DNA of 64,000 nucleotides from JAUIAI01 sp049680625 (GTDB taxonomy: Bacteria > Pseudomonadota > Gammaproteobacteria > Burkholderiales > Burkholderiaceae_E). Under the pieces are notes generated by a model. It saw nothing but the letters and a program-made list of their open reading frames with translations. It did no database searches and was not told the DNA's origin. Location: NCBI GenBank assembly GCA_049680625.1, contig JBAUID010000072.1, forward strand, positions 7,547 through 71,546. Direction: 5' to 3'. The position numbers and the translations under genes were made by a program. Below are positions 1-8,941 of the stretch, one piece after another (the stretch's first letter is position 1; the number at the start of each line of letters is the position of its first letter).

Positions 1-404
1 ATTTGTGCAAACGCGAGTGTGAGAATAGAAAAGTAGATGCCTGATCGGCGCAGCGATATCCAACCAATAATGAACGCGAACACGCCGGCAACAAACGTGG
101 ACACGATGATGGCAGGAATTACGTTTACCGTAAGCAATTTAAGCATCCAGACACCGGCATAAGAGCCGGCGCCAAGGAATGCTGCGTGTCCAAAACTCAG
201 GTATCCGGTGAGACCGAACAGAATGTTGAAGCCGATTGCAAAGATTCCAAAGATGACGAAGCGCTGCATCAAATCCGGATATCCCGCGTTGAACTGCGAA
301 AACTGCGAGCCTTCCGGAAACGGATTCAGCAGTATTGGAGCCGCCACGACGAGTACGAATACCAGCAGCAGTAACAAGAAATCTTTTTTATTGAGTCCAA
401 GCAT
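1..404 (-). CDS. livM: Branched-chain amino acid/urea-type ABC transporter permease, LivM-like (partial)
   Basis: This is the N-terminal 134 or so residues of an inner-membrane permease of the LivM/UrtC family; the rest lies beyond the left edge. The ATG at 404 follows the stop of the LivH-type gene by 5 nt. The protein opens with MLGLNKKDF and a hydrophobic helix. It then shows the family hallmark FGLTGYLSFGHAAFLGAGSYAG, seen here as GYLSFGHAAFLGAG, which forms part of the translocation channel. With LivH it should form the membrane heterodimer of an importer fed by the binding protein encoded at 1548-2882. The ATPase genes (livG/livF) are presumably outside the window. The substrate cannot be told from the permease. 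Confidence 0.9.
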   Translation of the reverse strand, partial: MLGLNKKDFLLLLLVFVLVVAAPILLNPFPEGSQFSQFNAGYPDLMQRFVIFGIFAIGFNILFGLTGYLSFGHAAFLGAGSYAGVWMLKLLTVNVIPAIIVSTFVAGVFAFIIGWISLRRSGIYFSILTLAFAQ

Positions 405-409
405 CGCGA

Positions 410-1444
410 TTACTCCATAACACCCTTGCGTCCCAGAAGACCTCGGGGCCGCGCAAGAAGAATTAATATTGCCGCCAGATAAATCACGACTTGATTGATA
501 CCAGGTATTACTTCGATCACCTCACGCATTGAGGCAAAGCTTTCCAGCGTCCCGAGTATGAAGCCGGCCAGCACTGCGCCCGGTAGTGACCCCATGCCGC
601 CGACCACAACCACCACGAATGAAATGACCAGAAAATCCATTCCCATGGTGTAGCTTGGCGGATTTATTGGCGTATACATCACGCCAGCCAGACCGGCGAC
701 CGCGGCAGCAATACCAAAGGTGATCGTGAAGCGCTTGTCAATGTCGATGCCCAGCAAGCCGACCGTCTCGCGGTCCGCCATCCCGGCTCTGACGACCATA
801 CCGAATGTGGTGAATTGCAGAAAGGCAAATACCGCACCGATCACCACAAGAGAAAATAGAAAGTACACGATGCGCCAGTACGGATACATCACGGTGTTTG
901 GTTCAAAGCCAACGAGTTGGCCAAAGTCAAAGGTGCCAACGAAGGCATCTGGCGCAGGTACCGGTATCTGGTTGGCGCCAAAATATGCCTTAATGATTTC
1001 CTGCAAAACGATGGCAAGGCCAAATGTGACCAGGATCTGGTCGGCATGTGGTCGCTTGTAGAAATGTTTGATCAGGCCGCGCTCTATGGCGAAACCAAGG
1101 AGCAACATAATTGGAATCGCAAACAGGATGGCCAGCGGTACAGACCAGTCGATGATGGTCTGGCCGGCAACCTCACCGAACCATTGCTCTACGAATGGCG
1201 TCTTGATTTTCAGTGGATTGCCCAGAAAATCGGTTTTCGTTGCATGCTGCGTCACCACTGAGAGATTCAGTATTCTCTGCAGCGTCACGGCACAGAACGC
1301 GCCGACCATGAACAGCGCACCATGGGCGAAGTTAACAACCCCAAGAGTGCCAAAGATAAGTGTCAGCCCCAATGCAATCAAAGCATAGGCGCTGCCCTTG
1401 TCCAGACCATTCAATATCTGTAGCAGTAGAGCAGAGAGTTCCAT
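410..1444 (-). CDS. livH: Branched-chain amino acid/urea-type ABC transporter permease, LivH-like
   Basis: An inner-membrane permease of the LivH/UrtB family, 344 residues. The N-terminus carries LNGLDKGSAYALIALGLTLIFG and the signature GVVNFAHGALFMVGAF at about residues 35-50. The C-terminal half has the family GMGSLPGAVLAGFILG motif. At 344 residues it is longer than the usual 290-310. The extra length sits at about residues 56-100, after the second helix, as a hydrophilic stretch that probably faces the periplasm. It sits between the binding-protein gene (103 nt upstream, with two stem-loops in the gap) and livM (5 nt downstream), so all three are probably one operon. The substrate may be amino acids, urea or amides. 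Confidence 0.92.
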   Translation of the reverse strand: MELSALLLQILNGLDKGSAYALIALGLTLIFGTLGVVNFAHGALFMVGAFCAVTLQRILNLSVVTQHATKTDFLGNPLKIKTPFVEQWFGEVAGQTIIDWSVPLAILFAIPIMLLLGFAIERGLIKHFYKRPHADQILVTFGLAIVLQEIIKAYFGANQIPVPAPDAFVGTFDFGQLVGFEPNTVMYPYWRIVYFLFSLVVIGAVFAFLQFTTFGMVVRAGMADRETVGLLGIDIDKRFTITFGIAAAVAGLAGVMYTPINPPSYTMGMDFLVISFVVVVVGGMGSLPGAVLAGFILGTLESFASMREVIEVIPGINQVVIYLAAILILLARPRGLLGRKGVME

Positions 1445-1466
1445 TGAATCCCTTACACAAGGTAAG

Positions 1467-1493
1467 GCTCTGGACCGGTGTTCAGTCCAGAGC
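1467..1493 (-). promoter_or_regulatory. Stem-loop 1 between binding-protein and permease genes
   Basis: A perfect 9-bp inverted repeat (GCTCTGGAC and GTCCAGAGC) with a 9-nt loop, just before the livH-like start. There is no strong U-run after it, so it is more likely a transcript-stabilising or partially attenuating hairpin than a full terminator. Such hairpins commonly let a binding protein be made in excess of its permeases. Confidence 0.5.
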
Positions 1494-1509
1494 TAATTGG
1501 TAATAAGGT

Positions 1510-1535
1510 GTTGCACCAGCATTCGCCGGTGCAAC
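1510..1535 (-). promoter_or_regulatory. Stem-loop 2 after the binding-protein gene
   Basis: A perfect 8-bp inverted repeat (GTTGCACC and GGTGCAAC) around a 10-nt loop, starting 12 nt past the stop codon of the binding protein. With the hairpin at 1467-1493 it fills most of the 103-nt gap. It probably protects the 3' end of the binding-protein mRNA or attenuates read-through. Confidence 0.5.
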
Positions 1536-1547
1536 TGCGGGTACTTG

Positions 1548-2882
1548 TTAGCCTGCGTTGCAGGTGCCGAGTTCGCCACCAAAGATAGACGCATCATAGG
1601 TGACCTTGGCTACCGGGGTAATTTCCACGATTTCCAGCAGATCAAACTCTGAGGTCGGGTTCTCTTTACCCTTTACAACCAGTACATCCTTAAAACACTG
1701 GTGATCTTCCTTGCGATACAGGGTTGGGCCATTGCCCAGGCCGTCGAACTTGAATCCTTCCAGTGCTTCTACGACCCCACACGGATTGTGGGTGCCAGCA
1801 CGTTCGCACGCATCAGCATAAAGCAGTGTCTGAACGTAGCAGGTGTGGGCAGCCTGACTTGGCGGGAAGCCGTACTTGGTGCCGAAGGACTTCACGAAGG
1901 CCTTGGAACCCTCATCGGTCAGTGACCAGTGCCAGTTGGTAGAGCCAAAGATGCCTTTAACGTTCGCGCCAGCACCCTTAGCCATCAGGCGCGAGTACAA
2001 CGGCACAACAATTTCAAAGTTCTTGCCGTTTGCCTGTGCGTTACGCAAGCCGAACTGAACCGCCGAAGTCAGCGAGTTCACCATGTTGGCACCGTAGTGA
2101 TTCAAGATCAATACGTCGGCACCAGATGCCTGAACCGGGGCGATGTAGGAAGAGAAATCGGTCTGTGCCAGCGGGGTCTTGACCGCAGCGACAGTTTGCC
2201 AGCCCAAAGCTTCGGTTGAATTTCTAACGGCTTCTTCGGTCGTGTAGCCCCAGTTGTAGTCGGCTGTCAGGTGATAAGCCTTACGATCTTTACCGTAGTT
2301 GGCAACAAGAATCGGTGCCAGTGCCGCGCCGGACATGTAAGAGTTAAAGAAGTGGCGGAATCCGTTTGCCTTTTTATCTTTACCCGTAGTGTCGTTAGAG
2401 TGCGTCAGGCCAGCCATGAAAATAACGCCGGCTTCCTGGCAAAGCGCTTGTACCGCAACCGCCACACCGGAAGAAGAACCGCCGGTAATCATAATTGCGC
2501 CGTCTTTTTCGATCATAGACCGAGCGGATGCGCGTGCCGCGTCAGGCTTGGTTTGTGTGTCTCCGGTAACATAAGCCACTTTCTTGCCAAGAATGCCGTT
2601 GCCTTTCAGGGCTTTTGACGAGAAGGTTGGCATCATGCCGCCGTCACCTTCGCCGTTCAAATGGTCTACGGCCAGTTTGTAAGCGCGCAGTTCATCTGCG
2701 CCTTCGTCAGCGTACGGACCACTTTGCGGTACGTTAAAACCAAGGGTTACAGTCTTGCCTTTGGGTTCATTCAGATAAGCGTTGGCATTGCTCATGAAAA
2801 AGGCAGGGGCTGACAGCCCGGCAGCCATGGCACCGGTTGTCTTGATAGCATCACGGCGAGGTTTATTGATGAGTTTGCTCAT
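1548..2882 (-). CDS. ABC transporter substrate-binding protein (Peripla_BP_6 type), Tat signal
   Basis: A periplasmic binding protein of 444 residues for the Liv/Urt-type importer. The N-terminus has a twin-arginine signal (KPRRDAIKTTG, Arg9-Arg10, then a hydrophobic run ending NANA), so export is probably by the Tat pathway. The mature part begins with VTLGFNVPQSGPYADEG, the start of the type I leucine-binding fold, and includes ITGGSSSGVAVAVQALCQEAG and HLTADYNWGYTTEEAV. An AGGAG ribosome site lies 9 nt before the ATG. As first gene of the operon it should be the most expressed. The ligand is unknown; amino acids, urea or short amides are all possible. Confidence 0.9.
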   Translation of the reverse strand: MSKLINKPRRDAIKTTGAMAAGLSAPAFFMSNANAYLNEPKGKTVTLGFNVPQSGPYADEGADELRAYKLAVDHLNGEGDGGMMPTFSSKALKGNGILGKKVAYVTGDTQTKPDAARASARSMIEKDGAIMITGGSSSGVAVAVQALCQEAGVIFMAGLTHSNDTTGKDKKANGFRHFFNSYMSGAALAPILVANYGKDRKAYHLTADYNWGYTTEEAVRNSTEALGWQTVAAVKTPLAQTDFSSYIAPVQASGADVLILNHYGANMVNSLTSAVQFGLRNAQANGKNFEIVVPLYSRLMAKGAGANVKGIFGSTNWHWSLTDEGSKAFVKSFGTKYGFPPSQAAHTCYVQTLLYADACERAGTHNPCGVVEALEGFKFDGLGNGPTLYRKEDHQCFKDVLVVKGKENPTSEFDLLEIVEITPVAKVTYDASIFGGELGTCNAG

Positions 2883-3162
2883 CGGGTGTGTCTCCTTTTA
2901 TGACCGGCATTGATACGCCTGAATCTATTTTGGTATCGCGTTCCGGCCCTGATGGATGGAACAATCTTTCGAATAGCCGGCATTTAACCGGTTGAGCGAT
3001 ATTCTGAACCGGGTTCACTGCCCATCAAAGTACAAATTTGGGCTTTGTAAGGCCTGTGTAAGTCGTCCGTAAGCGGGCCGTAAGAAAGCAAGGGCGGTGA
3101 CAGCTTCACGTCAGAATCGTGTCAGCTTCCTGTAAGTACACGCCCGAATTATCGAAATCGGA

Positions 3163-4674
3163 TCAGCGAATTGAGAACAACTTATCGATCAGCCATGCAT
3201 CATCAAAGTGACGTCGATCGCCCATCGCCGTCGCATGGTGTCCCCACTGCCGAACACTACCCAGGCCGCGAATCCCTGACGACCAACTCAGAATACCCGC
3301 GCCACGGCCGTGGCCCGTCCCCGTTACCAGACCATTGGGCGCATACAGACTACGTCGGTCACTGCGAGAACCGTTAACTGCCAGAGAGCGTAATTGCGAC
3401 TCTGGCACGATGCGGTAGCTGGCATTACCCCGGGACTGTGCCACAAAATCCAGGCTGTCCATTTCGCGTTGACTGTTCAATGAAATGCGTATCCGGTATC
3501 CGTTCGGTGCAACCCCCAGGCTGACCGGGGTCAGAGCCGGCGCGACGGTTTCTGTGCGTGGCGCTGCCCGCCCGGTAACCACAAAATGATGATTCTGGCC
3601 GCTCGGTCGCATGCTGTCGAAGACTACTGGCTCTCCGGAACCGTCCAGAGTAATTCGAAACACCAATCCGTCGAGTGAACTGCTGGTGGCGTCCGGTATT
3701 GCGGCATCGGCTAGCCAGACGGTGTAAACCAGTTGAATCAGACTGGTTGCCTGATAGCGCGTCATTGCGACCCGACCGTATACCGTTGGCTCCAGATTAT
3801 TGATTAGGATCGCGGGATGGCTTTTGTCACCCTGGAGTACTAACCGGCCATAACGTGTGGCCTGATCTTCGCGCCGCAGTTGAATCACCGGGGCGTATTC
3901 CTGCAATAGCCATTCCTTTACTTCTTCGGTCAGGACAGGAAGGCCAAGCGCATCGCGACGTCTACTGCTGACCAGTCGGCTGGCTATCGGCTGGCCGCGT
4001 CGAATCAGTTCGGGCCAATAATCTGCAACAACTGACTGGTGTTTCGGTGGATCGGCCAAATGCTGGCGCAATGCGTCGCCGGCCCTTCTGTCAACCCGGG
4101 ACAGCATGGGCTCGACCAGCGGATACAGGCCAGTCACACGGCGGGTAGTCGAGTAAGAATCCGGCACTTTGGCACGTTCGCGGATTGCCTGAAGCCGCTG
4201 CGGATGTTGCCGGTCGTATTCGACCAGGCGTTCTCCGCAGGACTGCGTTCGGGATATCAGCACACCAAGGTTTGCGGGTTCTTTCAGGCTCAGATATCGG
4301 TTGGCGGCCACTTCGCCCATATTGAGTAGTTCGGCCTGTCTGGCCTGCTGATCCAGGTCCCGCATACGGTACAGCCAGGCGTTTTGCTGGCTGGGGAGCA
4401 CCAAATCCGGTTCGAACGAGGCCAGCAGGCGTGAAACACGAAGGTGCGAAAAACCGGGTACCAGCCGGGCTTCTGCATCGCGGATTCCGGTTTCGAGGGC
4501 TGCTTGATCCAGCTGCCCAAACCATTGTTGACAAGTGTGGGCAGCCGACGTTGGGTCGTCAATTGTTGACGCGAGATCCCCGCCATGGGTCGCGCAACCG
4601 CTGAGGATTGCGAGGGCGGCAATAGCCGCAGTTGTCCGCAAAACCGGACGACCGATCACTCCCTTTTTATTCAT
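3163..4674 (-). CDS. Conserved lipoprotein of unknown function
   Basis: A 503-residue protein with a lipoprotein signal: a basic start, a hydrophobic run and the lipobox LSGC with Cys27 as the lipidated residue. I do not recognise a named domain. The middle (LIQLVYTVWLADAAIP, then SSSLDGLVFRITLDGSGEPVVFDS) and the end (RQWGHHATAMGDRRHFDDAWLID) look well ordered. The latter resembles a conserved C-terminus I associate with uncharacterised proteobacterial lipoproteins. It is transcribed away from hyuA; the 147-nt gap between them holds both start regions. Nothing in its neighbours fixes a role. Confidence 0.8.
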   Translation of the reverse strand: MNKKGVIGRPVLRTTAAIAALAILSGCATHGGDLASTIDDPTSAAHTCQQWFGQLDQAALETGIRDAEARLVPGFSHLRVSRLLASFEPDLVLPSQQNAWLYRMRDLDQQARQAELLNMGEVAANRYLSLKEPANLGVLISRTQSCGERLVEYDRQHPQRLQAIRERAKVPDSYSTTRRVTGLYPLVEPMLSRVDRRAGDALRQHLADPPKHQSVVADYWPELIRRGQPIASRLVSSRRRDALGLPVLTEEVKEWLLQEYAPVIQLRREDQATRYGRLVLQGDKSHPAILINNLEPTVYGRVAMTRYQATSLIQLVYTVWLADAAIPDATSSSLDGLVFRITLDGSGEPVVFDSMRPSGQNHHFVVTGRAAPRTETVAPALTPVSLGVAPNGYRIRISLNSQREMDSLDFVAQSRGNASYRIVPESQLRSLAVNGSRSDRRSLYAPNGLVTGTGHGRGAGILSWSSGIRGLGSVRQWGHHATAMGDRRHFDDAWLIDKLFSIR

Positions 4675-4757
4675 GGGCGAAATAATAGCTCAGAAGTTGC
4701 CGGGCCCGCCAAGGCTTATCGCGTTGCTGCGTGTCGGGGCTAAGATAGTCTGCATCC

Positions 4758-4774
4758 CCCTGATTCTTTCAGGG
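4758..4774. promoter_or_regulatory. Small inverted repeat in the divergent lipoprotein/hyuA intergenic region
   Basis: A perfect 6-bp inverted repeat (CCCTGA and TCAGGG, 5-nt loop) lies midway between the two divergent starts. It could be an operator or a leader hairpin for either gene. It is short, so chance is a real alternative. Confidence 0.25.
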
Positions 4775-4821
4775 AACATTCCGACTAATCCATTAGATCT
4801 TCCATTGAAACTCGGGTAACT

Positions 4822-6879
4822 ATGACAGCGTTGAAAACGGGCCAGGTTGTTGGGGTCGATGTTGGCGGTACGTTTACTGATCTTGTCCAGTTTGATCAGA
4901 AGACCGGACAGGTTGTGCTGGCCAAAGTGCCCAGTACAACTGACAACCAGGCGTTTGGAGTACTGCACGCCCTGGAGCAAACCGGCAGCGAGCTGCAGGC
5001 GCTCGACCTGATTATTCACGGGACAACAACAACAACCAACGCAGTGCTGGAACGGAAGCTGTCGCGCTGCGGCATGATCACCACTGCGGGTTTTAGAGAT
5101 ATTCTCGAACTGGGCCGGCGGACCCGACCCCAGGCTTATGGCATGACTGGGGTGTTTAACCCAATTATTCCGCGTGATTTGCGACTTGAAGTGGCGCAGC
5201 GCACCGATCACGCCGGCGAGGTCGTCACGCCGCTTGACGAAGCCGGGGTCAGCGCCGCTGCGCGGCTCTTACTAGAACTCGGTTGTGAATCGGTTGTCAT
5301 TCATTTCTTACATGCTTATTCCAACCCGGCGCACGAGCGCCGCGCAGCTGAGCTGGTTCGCGAGATCTGGCCTAATGACTACGTCAGCATGGGGCATGAA
5401 TTGCTGTCGGAGAGCCGGGAGTTCGAGCGCGGGGTAACGGCGGCCGTAAACGCGTCTGTACAACCATTGCTCGAGCGCTATATCGGGCGTCTGGTCAGTG
5501 AGCTGAAAGACCGTGGTTATCGTGGCAATGTTTTGGTGGTCAACGGCAACGGCGGGATGGTGTCTTCTGACCTGGTATCCAGGGAAGCGGCAAAGACCGT
5601 GATGTCCGGGCCGGCATCGGGGGTAATGGCGGCGGCTTATACGGGACGCCGAGCGAAACGCCCAAACCTGATTACCTACGACATGGGTGGCACATCCACT
5701 GATGTGGCCTTGATCCGTAACGCAGAACCATCGGTTTCAAATGAAATCGAGGTTGAATACGGGCTGCCGATCCACGTACCGATGGTGGACGTGCGAACCG
5801 TTGGGGCTGGCGGTGGATCGATTGCGCGCATCAATTCAGGGGGCTTGCTGGAGGTCGGTCCACAAAGTGCCGGTGCGGTGCCCGGCCCGATCTGTTACGG
5901 ACGCGGCGGCACCGAACCTACCATCTCCGACGCCAACCTGTTGCTCGGTCGACTGAATCCGGCGAATCTGAATTCAATTGACAGCGCTGGTACTTTAAAT
6001 GCGGTTCGACTGGCGTTTGCCAGCCATCTGGGGGCGGCACTTGGGGTGGATGAAATAGCGGCAGCGGCAGCAGTAATCAGAGTGGCCAACACCAAAATGG
6101 CCGGTGCTATTCGCATGGTGTCGATTTCTCTGGGTGCCGATCCGCGTGATTTTGCGTTGTTCGCTTTTGGTGGTGCCGGCCCCTTGCATGCCAGTGCGCT
6201 CGCCAGGGAATTGGGCGTGCCTATTGTTCTTGTCCCTAGCCGGCCCGGTATTACCAATGCACTGGGTTGCGTGGTTGCGGACCTTCGCCAGGACTTTGTG
6301 CGTACGATAAACAAGCCCATTGATCAGCTGGTGCCGGGGCAACTGCGGGACATCTTTCATAAGCAAGTCAGCCAGGGGGAAGCCATGATCAGGAGCCAGC
6401 CGGTTAACACTACCAACATTCGCCATGTATTCAGCGTCGATATGCAGTTTATTGGTCAGACACATTTATTACGGGTGCCTTTGACCGATCCGAATCCGGG
6501 CAATGCAAGCCTTCGCGCCCTGTTTGAGACCGCTTACTTCGAGCGCTTTCGTGTTGATCTGGATGATATTCGTGCGAACCTGGTTAACGTAAACACATCG
6601 GTGATTGGTGAGCGTGAGCCGGTGGACTTATCAAAGTTGATTGATCCTGCCGGTCGCAAGCCGAGCCTGGGCGAAGCGCTGCGGGAAACCCGATCGGTAT
6701 ATTTTGCAAACGAGTGGCTTGATACCCCGGTGTACTGGCGCGACCATTTACCGGCGCAATTCTTGCTGGACGGCCCGGCCGTCATTGAACAAATGGATAC
6801 AACGACGTTAATTGAGCCCGGTGACCGGGTGACTGCTGACAGCGATGGCAACCTGATAATCGAAGTCGGGACGCGCTGA
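4822..6879 (+). CDS. hyuA: Hydantoinase/oxoprolinase family protein, subunit A (HyuA)
   Basis: The ATP-dependent subunit of an N-methylhydantoinase/5-oxoprolinase/acetophenone-carboxylase type enzyme, 685 residues, the usual length. The actin-like nucleotide fold is visible: GVDVGGTFTD (11-20), HGTTTTTNAVLERK (66-79), SGPASGVMAAA (262-272) and DMGGTSTDVA (287-296). These enzymes use ATP to activate a cyclic amide or ketone, which the B subunit then opens or carboxylates. The stop codon overlaps the start of the B subunit (TGATG), so the two are translationally coupled. There is no gamma subunit nearby, which argues against an acetone-carboxylase complex. The nearby Liv-type importer might supply substrate, but that is only a guess. 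Confidence 0.9.
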   Translation: MTALKTGQVVGVDVGGTFTDLVQFDQKTGQVVLAKVPSTTDNQAFGVLHALEQTGSELQALDLIIHGTTTTTNAVLERKLSRCGMITTAGFRDILELGRRTRPQAYGMTGVFNPIIPRDLRLEVAQRTDHAGEVVTPLDEAGVSAAARLLLELGCESVVIHFLHAYSNPAHERRAAELVREIWPNDYVSMGHELLSESREFERGVTAAVNASVQPLLERYIGRLVSELKDRGYRGNVLVVNGNGGMVSSDLVSREAAKTVMSGPASGVMAAAYTGRRAKRPNLITYDMGGTSTDVALIRNAEPSVSNEIEVEYGLPIHVPMVDVRTVGAGGGSIARINSGGLLEVGPQSAGAVPGPICYGRGGTEPTISDANLLLGRLNPANLNSIDSAGTLNAVRLAFASHLGAALGVDEIAAAAAVIRVANTKMAGAIRMVSISLGADPRDFALFAFGGAGPLHASALARELGVPIVLVPSRPGITNALGCVVADLRQDFVRTINKPIDQLVPGQLRDIFHKQVSQGEAMIRSQPVNTTNIRHVFSVDMQFIGQTHLLRVPLTDPNPGNASLRALFETAYFERFRVDLDDIRANLVNVNTSVIGEREPVDLSKLIDPAGRKPSLGEALRETRSVYFANEWLDTPVYWRDHLPAQFLLDGPAVIEQMDTTTLIEPGDRVTADSDGNLIIEVGTR

Positions 6880-8690
6880 TGGATAATAAGTCAATGGCTG
6901 ACACCTCGTCGGAACAGACAAAGCATGCGAGCCCGCAAACCGCGGGTTCGCAAAACGTCGATCCAATTACTCTGAGCGTTATCCAGGCAAGCTTGCAGCA
7001 AGTGTGTGATGAAATGGACTTAACTTTCTCGCGCGCTGCGTTTTCTCCGGTTATTGCCGAGGCGAATGATCGATCCGATGGCATTTATTCGGCGCTAGAC
7101 GGATCACTGATTGCCCAGGGGGCAGGTGGCTTGCCGGTTTTTGTTGGCACCATGCAGTATTCAACCCGTACCCTGATCGAAATGATCGCGAATGGCCAGG
7201 TGGCAGCGCCGCAGCCTGAAGACATCTATATTGTTAACGACCCCTATCTTGGTGGTACGCACTTGATGGATGTACGCTTTGCCAAGCCGTTTTACCGCGA
7301 CGGGAAAATTTTTTGCTGGTTATCTAATACCGGGCATTGGCCTGATACCGGTGGCTCGGTGCCCGGTGGTTTTTCAGCGTCGGCAACTTCTGTCGAACAA
7401 GAAGGTCTGCGATTACCGCCGGTTCGATTGTTCAAAAGCGGCGAACTGGATCACGAAATTTATTCGATTATTGCTTCCAACATCCGGGTTGCGGACCAGC
7501 GCATCGGGGATGTCAAAGCACAAGCCGCCGCACTACGCGTAGGGGAGCAGCGTCTGCACGAGCTACTCGATCGGTATGGCGATCAGACAGTAACCGATTC
7601 GATCGCTGAGCTGCGTGTTCGGGCGGCGGCGCAGATGCGCGCCTGCCTCGAAGAAATCGCACCCGGCACCTACCACTCGCAGGCGATGATCGACAGTGAC
7701 GGTGTGGTGAACGAACCGTTGATCATCTCCCTGGCGGTGACCCGGGATGACAACGGGCTGACTTTCGATTTTGATGGTTCCAGCCTGCCGTGTGCAGGAC
7801 CGATGAACTCGGTCCTGGCAACCACGCTCAGCTCAGTTTATCTCGCCATGCGCCATATTTTCCCCGAGGTGCCGATCAGTGCGGGGGCATTTGAGCCCTT
7901 GCACGTCATCCGGCCCGTTGGAACGTTCCTTGATGCGGTCTATCCGCGGCCGGTTTCTGGTTGCGCGGCGGAGGTTTCGCAACGAATTGCCGAGGCGGTA
8001 TTTGCCGCGTTGGTTGACGCGCTACCCCAACGGGTGACCGCTGCGCCGGCGGGCACCAGTGGCAATTTTGCCCTGGGTGGTCACGATCCGTTGCGCGGTA
8101 AAGACTTTGTCATGTACCAGATATCTGGCGGAGGCTATGGTGGCAATGCCGATCATGATGGGCTTACCAACGGATGCTCAACGATTGGTATTTCCAAGGC
8201 GCCTCCGGTTGAAATCATGGAGCAGGCATATCCGGTGCTGTATCACCGCTATGCCTTGCATGAAGGCTCGGGAGGCGCGGGCCGGTACCGCGGAGGATTT
8301 GGGTTGGATTACGAAGTCGAACTGAGGCGAGGTCAGGCCCGAGCCAGTTTTGTGATGGATCACGGCCGGGTTGGACCCCAGGGCGCCCTGGGTGGTGGGG
8401 CTGGCGCAACCAATCAGGTGTCAGTCTTGCGCGACGGGCTGACCCACGTGCCCGAACATTTGTCCAAAGAACAGGATATTGCGCTTAAGCCGGGTGACCG
8501 GGTACGGGTAAAAACCCCGGGTGGTGGTGGCTATGGTGACCCGGGCCAGCGGCAAACTGATCTGGTGCTCGAAGACGTTCGCCTTGGCCGGTATTCAATT
8601 GCGCAGGCTCGGGAGTTGTTCGGCGTGGTTATTACAACCGATCCGCTGCGGGTTGACAGTGTGGCCACCGCCACGCTCAGGGCGGGTTAG
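6879..8690 (+). CDS. hyuB: Hydantoinase/oxoprolinase family protein, subunit B (HyuB)
   Basis: The B subunit partner of the preceding gene, 603 residues. The N-terminus has DPITLSVIQASLQQVCDEMD and the family motif VNDPYLGGTHLMDV; the C-terminus has the glycine-rich GSGGAGRYRGGFG and VRVKTPGGGGYGDP, all typical of HyuB. Together HyuA and HyuB would hydrolyse a cyclic imide or amide (hydantoin or 5-oxoproline type) or a related compound at the cost of ATP. The ATG shares one base with the hyuA stop. An alternative start at Met6 (MADTSSEQ) is possible. Confidence 0.9.
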   Translation: MDNKSMADTSSEQTKHASPQTAGSQNVDPITLSVIQASLQQVCDEMDLTFSRAAFSPVIAEANDRSDGIYSALDGSLIAQGAGGLPVFVGTMQYSTRTLIEMIANGQVAAPQPEDIYIVNDPYLGGTHLMDVRFAKPFYRDGKIFCWLSNTGHWPDTGGSVPGGFSASATSVEQEGLRLPPVRLFKSGELDHEIYSIIASNIRVADQRIGDVKAQAAALRVGEQRLHELLDRYGDQTVTDSIAELRVRAAAQMRACLEEIAPGTYHSQAMIDSDGVVNEPLIISLAVTRDDNGLTFDFDGSSLPCAGPMNSVLATTLSSVYLAMRHIFPEVPISAGAFEPLHVIRPVGTFLDAVYPRPVSGCAAEVSQRIAEAVFAALVDALPQRVTAAPAGTSGNFALGGHDPLRGKDFVMYQISGGGYGGNADHDGLTNGCSTIGISKAPPVEIMEQAYPVLYHRYALHEGSGGAGRYRGGFGLDYEVELRRGQARASFVMDHGRVGPQGALGGGAGATNQVSVLRDGLTHVPEHLSKEQDIALKPGDRVRVKTPGGGGYGDPGQRQTDLVLEDVRLGRYSIAQARELFGVVITTDPLRVDSVATATLRAG

Positions 8691-8704
8691 CGCCGGGTAA
8701 TGGT

Positions 8705-8914
8705 ATGGCTGGGGCACTTAAAAATTCATCGCCGCGGAAAACGTCTAGAATTGCCCGCATAACGGCGTTTTCCTCGATTGCCTCGATTGTGCTGGTTGTG
8801 TTGATTGTGGTGGTACTCACGGCCTGGGCGTTTAGCGCGCACCTGCACCCCGACAGGGTTGGGGATTTCGCCAGTTTTCTGCAATTATGTGTGTCGGTCA
8901 TCATTCCGAAATGA
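8705..8914 (+). CDS. Possible small membrane protein
   Basis: A 69-residue reading frame in the 251-nt gap before parE. It has a basic N-terminus (NSSPRKTSRIAR), one strongly hydrophobic stretch (IVLVVLIVVVLTAWAF) and a polar tail, so it would fit a single-pass membrane peptide. It has no clear ribosome site and I recognise no family. It may be chance coding in the parE leader. Confidence 0.25.
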   Translation: MAGALKNSSPRKTSRIARITAFSSIASIVLVVLIVVVLTAWAFSAHLHPDRVGDFASFLQLCVSVIIPK

Positions 8915-8941
8915 GTGTTGTCCGGCCGCGCTGCTGATGCT

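Noticed and set aside
4690..5211. A 173-codon minus-strand frame across the hyuA start
   Set aside because: It overlaps the N-terminal motifs of HyuA and has no ribosome site or homology.
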